From Planctomycetales bacterium (lineage in GTDB: Bacteria; Planctomycetota; Phycisphaerae; SM23-33): a stretch of 6,341 bases of DNA. Positions 6,173-6,341 of the stretch are shown here, piece by piece. Under the pieces are notes generated by a model. The model was not told the DNA's origin and did no database searches. It saw only the letters and a program-made list of their open reading frames with translations. The translations under genes were made by a program, and so were the position numbers. Position 1 is the stretch's first letter. Every line of letters begins with the position of its first letter. Location of the stretch: positions 1-6,341 of the forward strand of contig DAOVFI010000146.1 in the NCBI GenBank assembly GCA_030673005.1. The letters are read 5' to 3'.

Positions 6173-6341
6173 ATGAATAAACGGGTATTGATGATCGCGC
6201 CGGGGTTCTATCCCTGCCAGTTGGTGGGCGCTCATCGCAGCGGGAAATTCTGCAAGTACCTGCCCGATTTCGGTTATGACGCTACGGTGATAACCGTGGA
6301 CTCTCGCAAGGCCGGTTGGCCGACGGATGATTGCCTCAGCA
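6173..6341 (+). CDS. Glycosyltransferase, N-terminal fragment (3' end outside window)
   Basis: An open frame starts at ATG 6173 and runs past the window end; 56 codons are visible. It begins MNKRVLMIAPGFYPCQLVGAHRS and continues GKFCKYLPDFGYDATVITVD. This is the usual first beta strand, loop and helix of GT-B glycosyltransferases of the GT4 type, where a hydrophobic strand ends in a proline/glycine turn and is followed by a K-[YF]-L-x-x-[FL]-G-[YH]-[DE]-x-x-V-[IL]-T pattern. AGGTG at 6163-6167 serves as ribosome binding site with 5-base spacing. It would add a sugar to the lipid-linked repeat unit on the cytoplasmic face. The donor sugar is unknown. Residues WPTDD at the end hint at the variable loop after the second strand. 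The remaining domain and the EX7E motif are outside. Confidence 0.8.
   Translation, partial: MNKRVLMIAPGFYPCQLVGAHRSGKFCKYLPDFGYDATVITVDSRKAGWPTDDCLS

Overview
The window looks like part of a Gram-negative bacterial chromosome, about 55-60% GC by eye, with almost no non-coding DNA. An RND efflux pump and a Wzx-type flippase both imply an inner membrane plus outer envelope. The general style of the RND protein and of the lipid-phosphate transferase reminds me of Planctomycetota (Phycisphaerae-like), but there is no rRNA or other marker here, so this placement is a weak inference.

Layout. (a) Bases 1-1482 hold the C-terminal part of an RND-family efflux permease that runs in from the left edge. 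It carries an extra, highly charged stretch of about 140 residues in its second periplasmic loop. (b) Bases 1483-1612 are a 130-bp spacer with only weak hairpins and weak promoter-like words. (c) Bases 1613-2773 encode a WecA/MraY-family polyprenyl-phosphate sugar-1-phosphate transferase. (d) Bases 2759-3850 on the minus strand encode a UDP-GlcNAc 2-epimerase (WecB). It converges on the transferase gene, and the 15-bp overlap is a perfect inverted repeat containing both stop codons. (e) Bases 3851-3968 are a divergent promoter region with short repeats. (f) Bases 3969-5465 encode a Wzx-like polysaccharide flippase starting at GTG. (g) Bases 5552-6124 encode a hexapeptide-repeat O-acyltransferase. 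(h) From base 6173 a glycosyltransferase gene begins and runs off the right edge.

Genes (c) to (h) form the start of a surface polysaccharide locus (exopolysaccharide, O-antigen or capsule). The transferase would prime the lipid carrier with a HexNAc-1-phosphate, WecB would supply UDP-ManNAc, the glycosyltransferase would extend the repeat unit, the acyltransferase would decorate a sugar, and the flippase would move the lipid-linked unit across the inner membrane. The RND pump is probably an unrelated neighbour, though its own partners lie outside the window.

I did not find an unmistakably new system. The most unusual items are the charged insert in the RND periplasmic domain, which appears to contain an internal two-fold helical repeat, and the palindromic shared stop region of the wecA-like and wecB genes. 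No tRNA, rRNA, CRISPR array, transposase or att site was seen.
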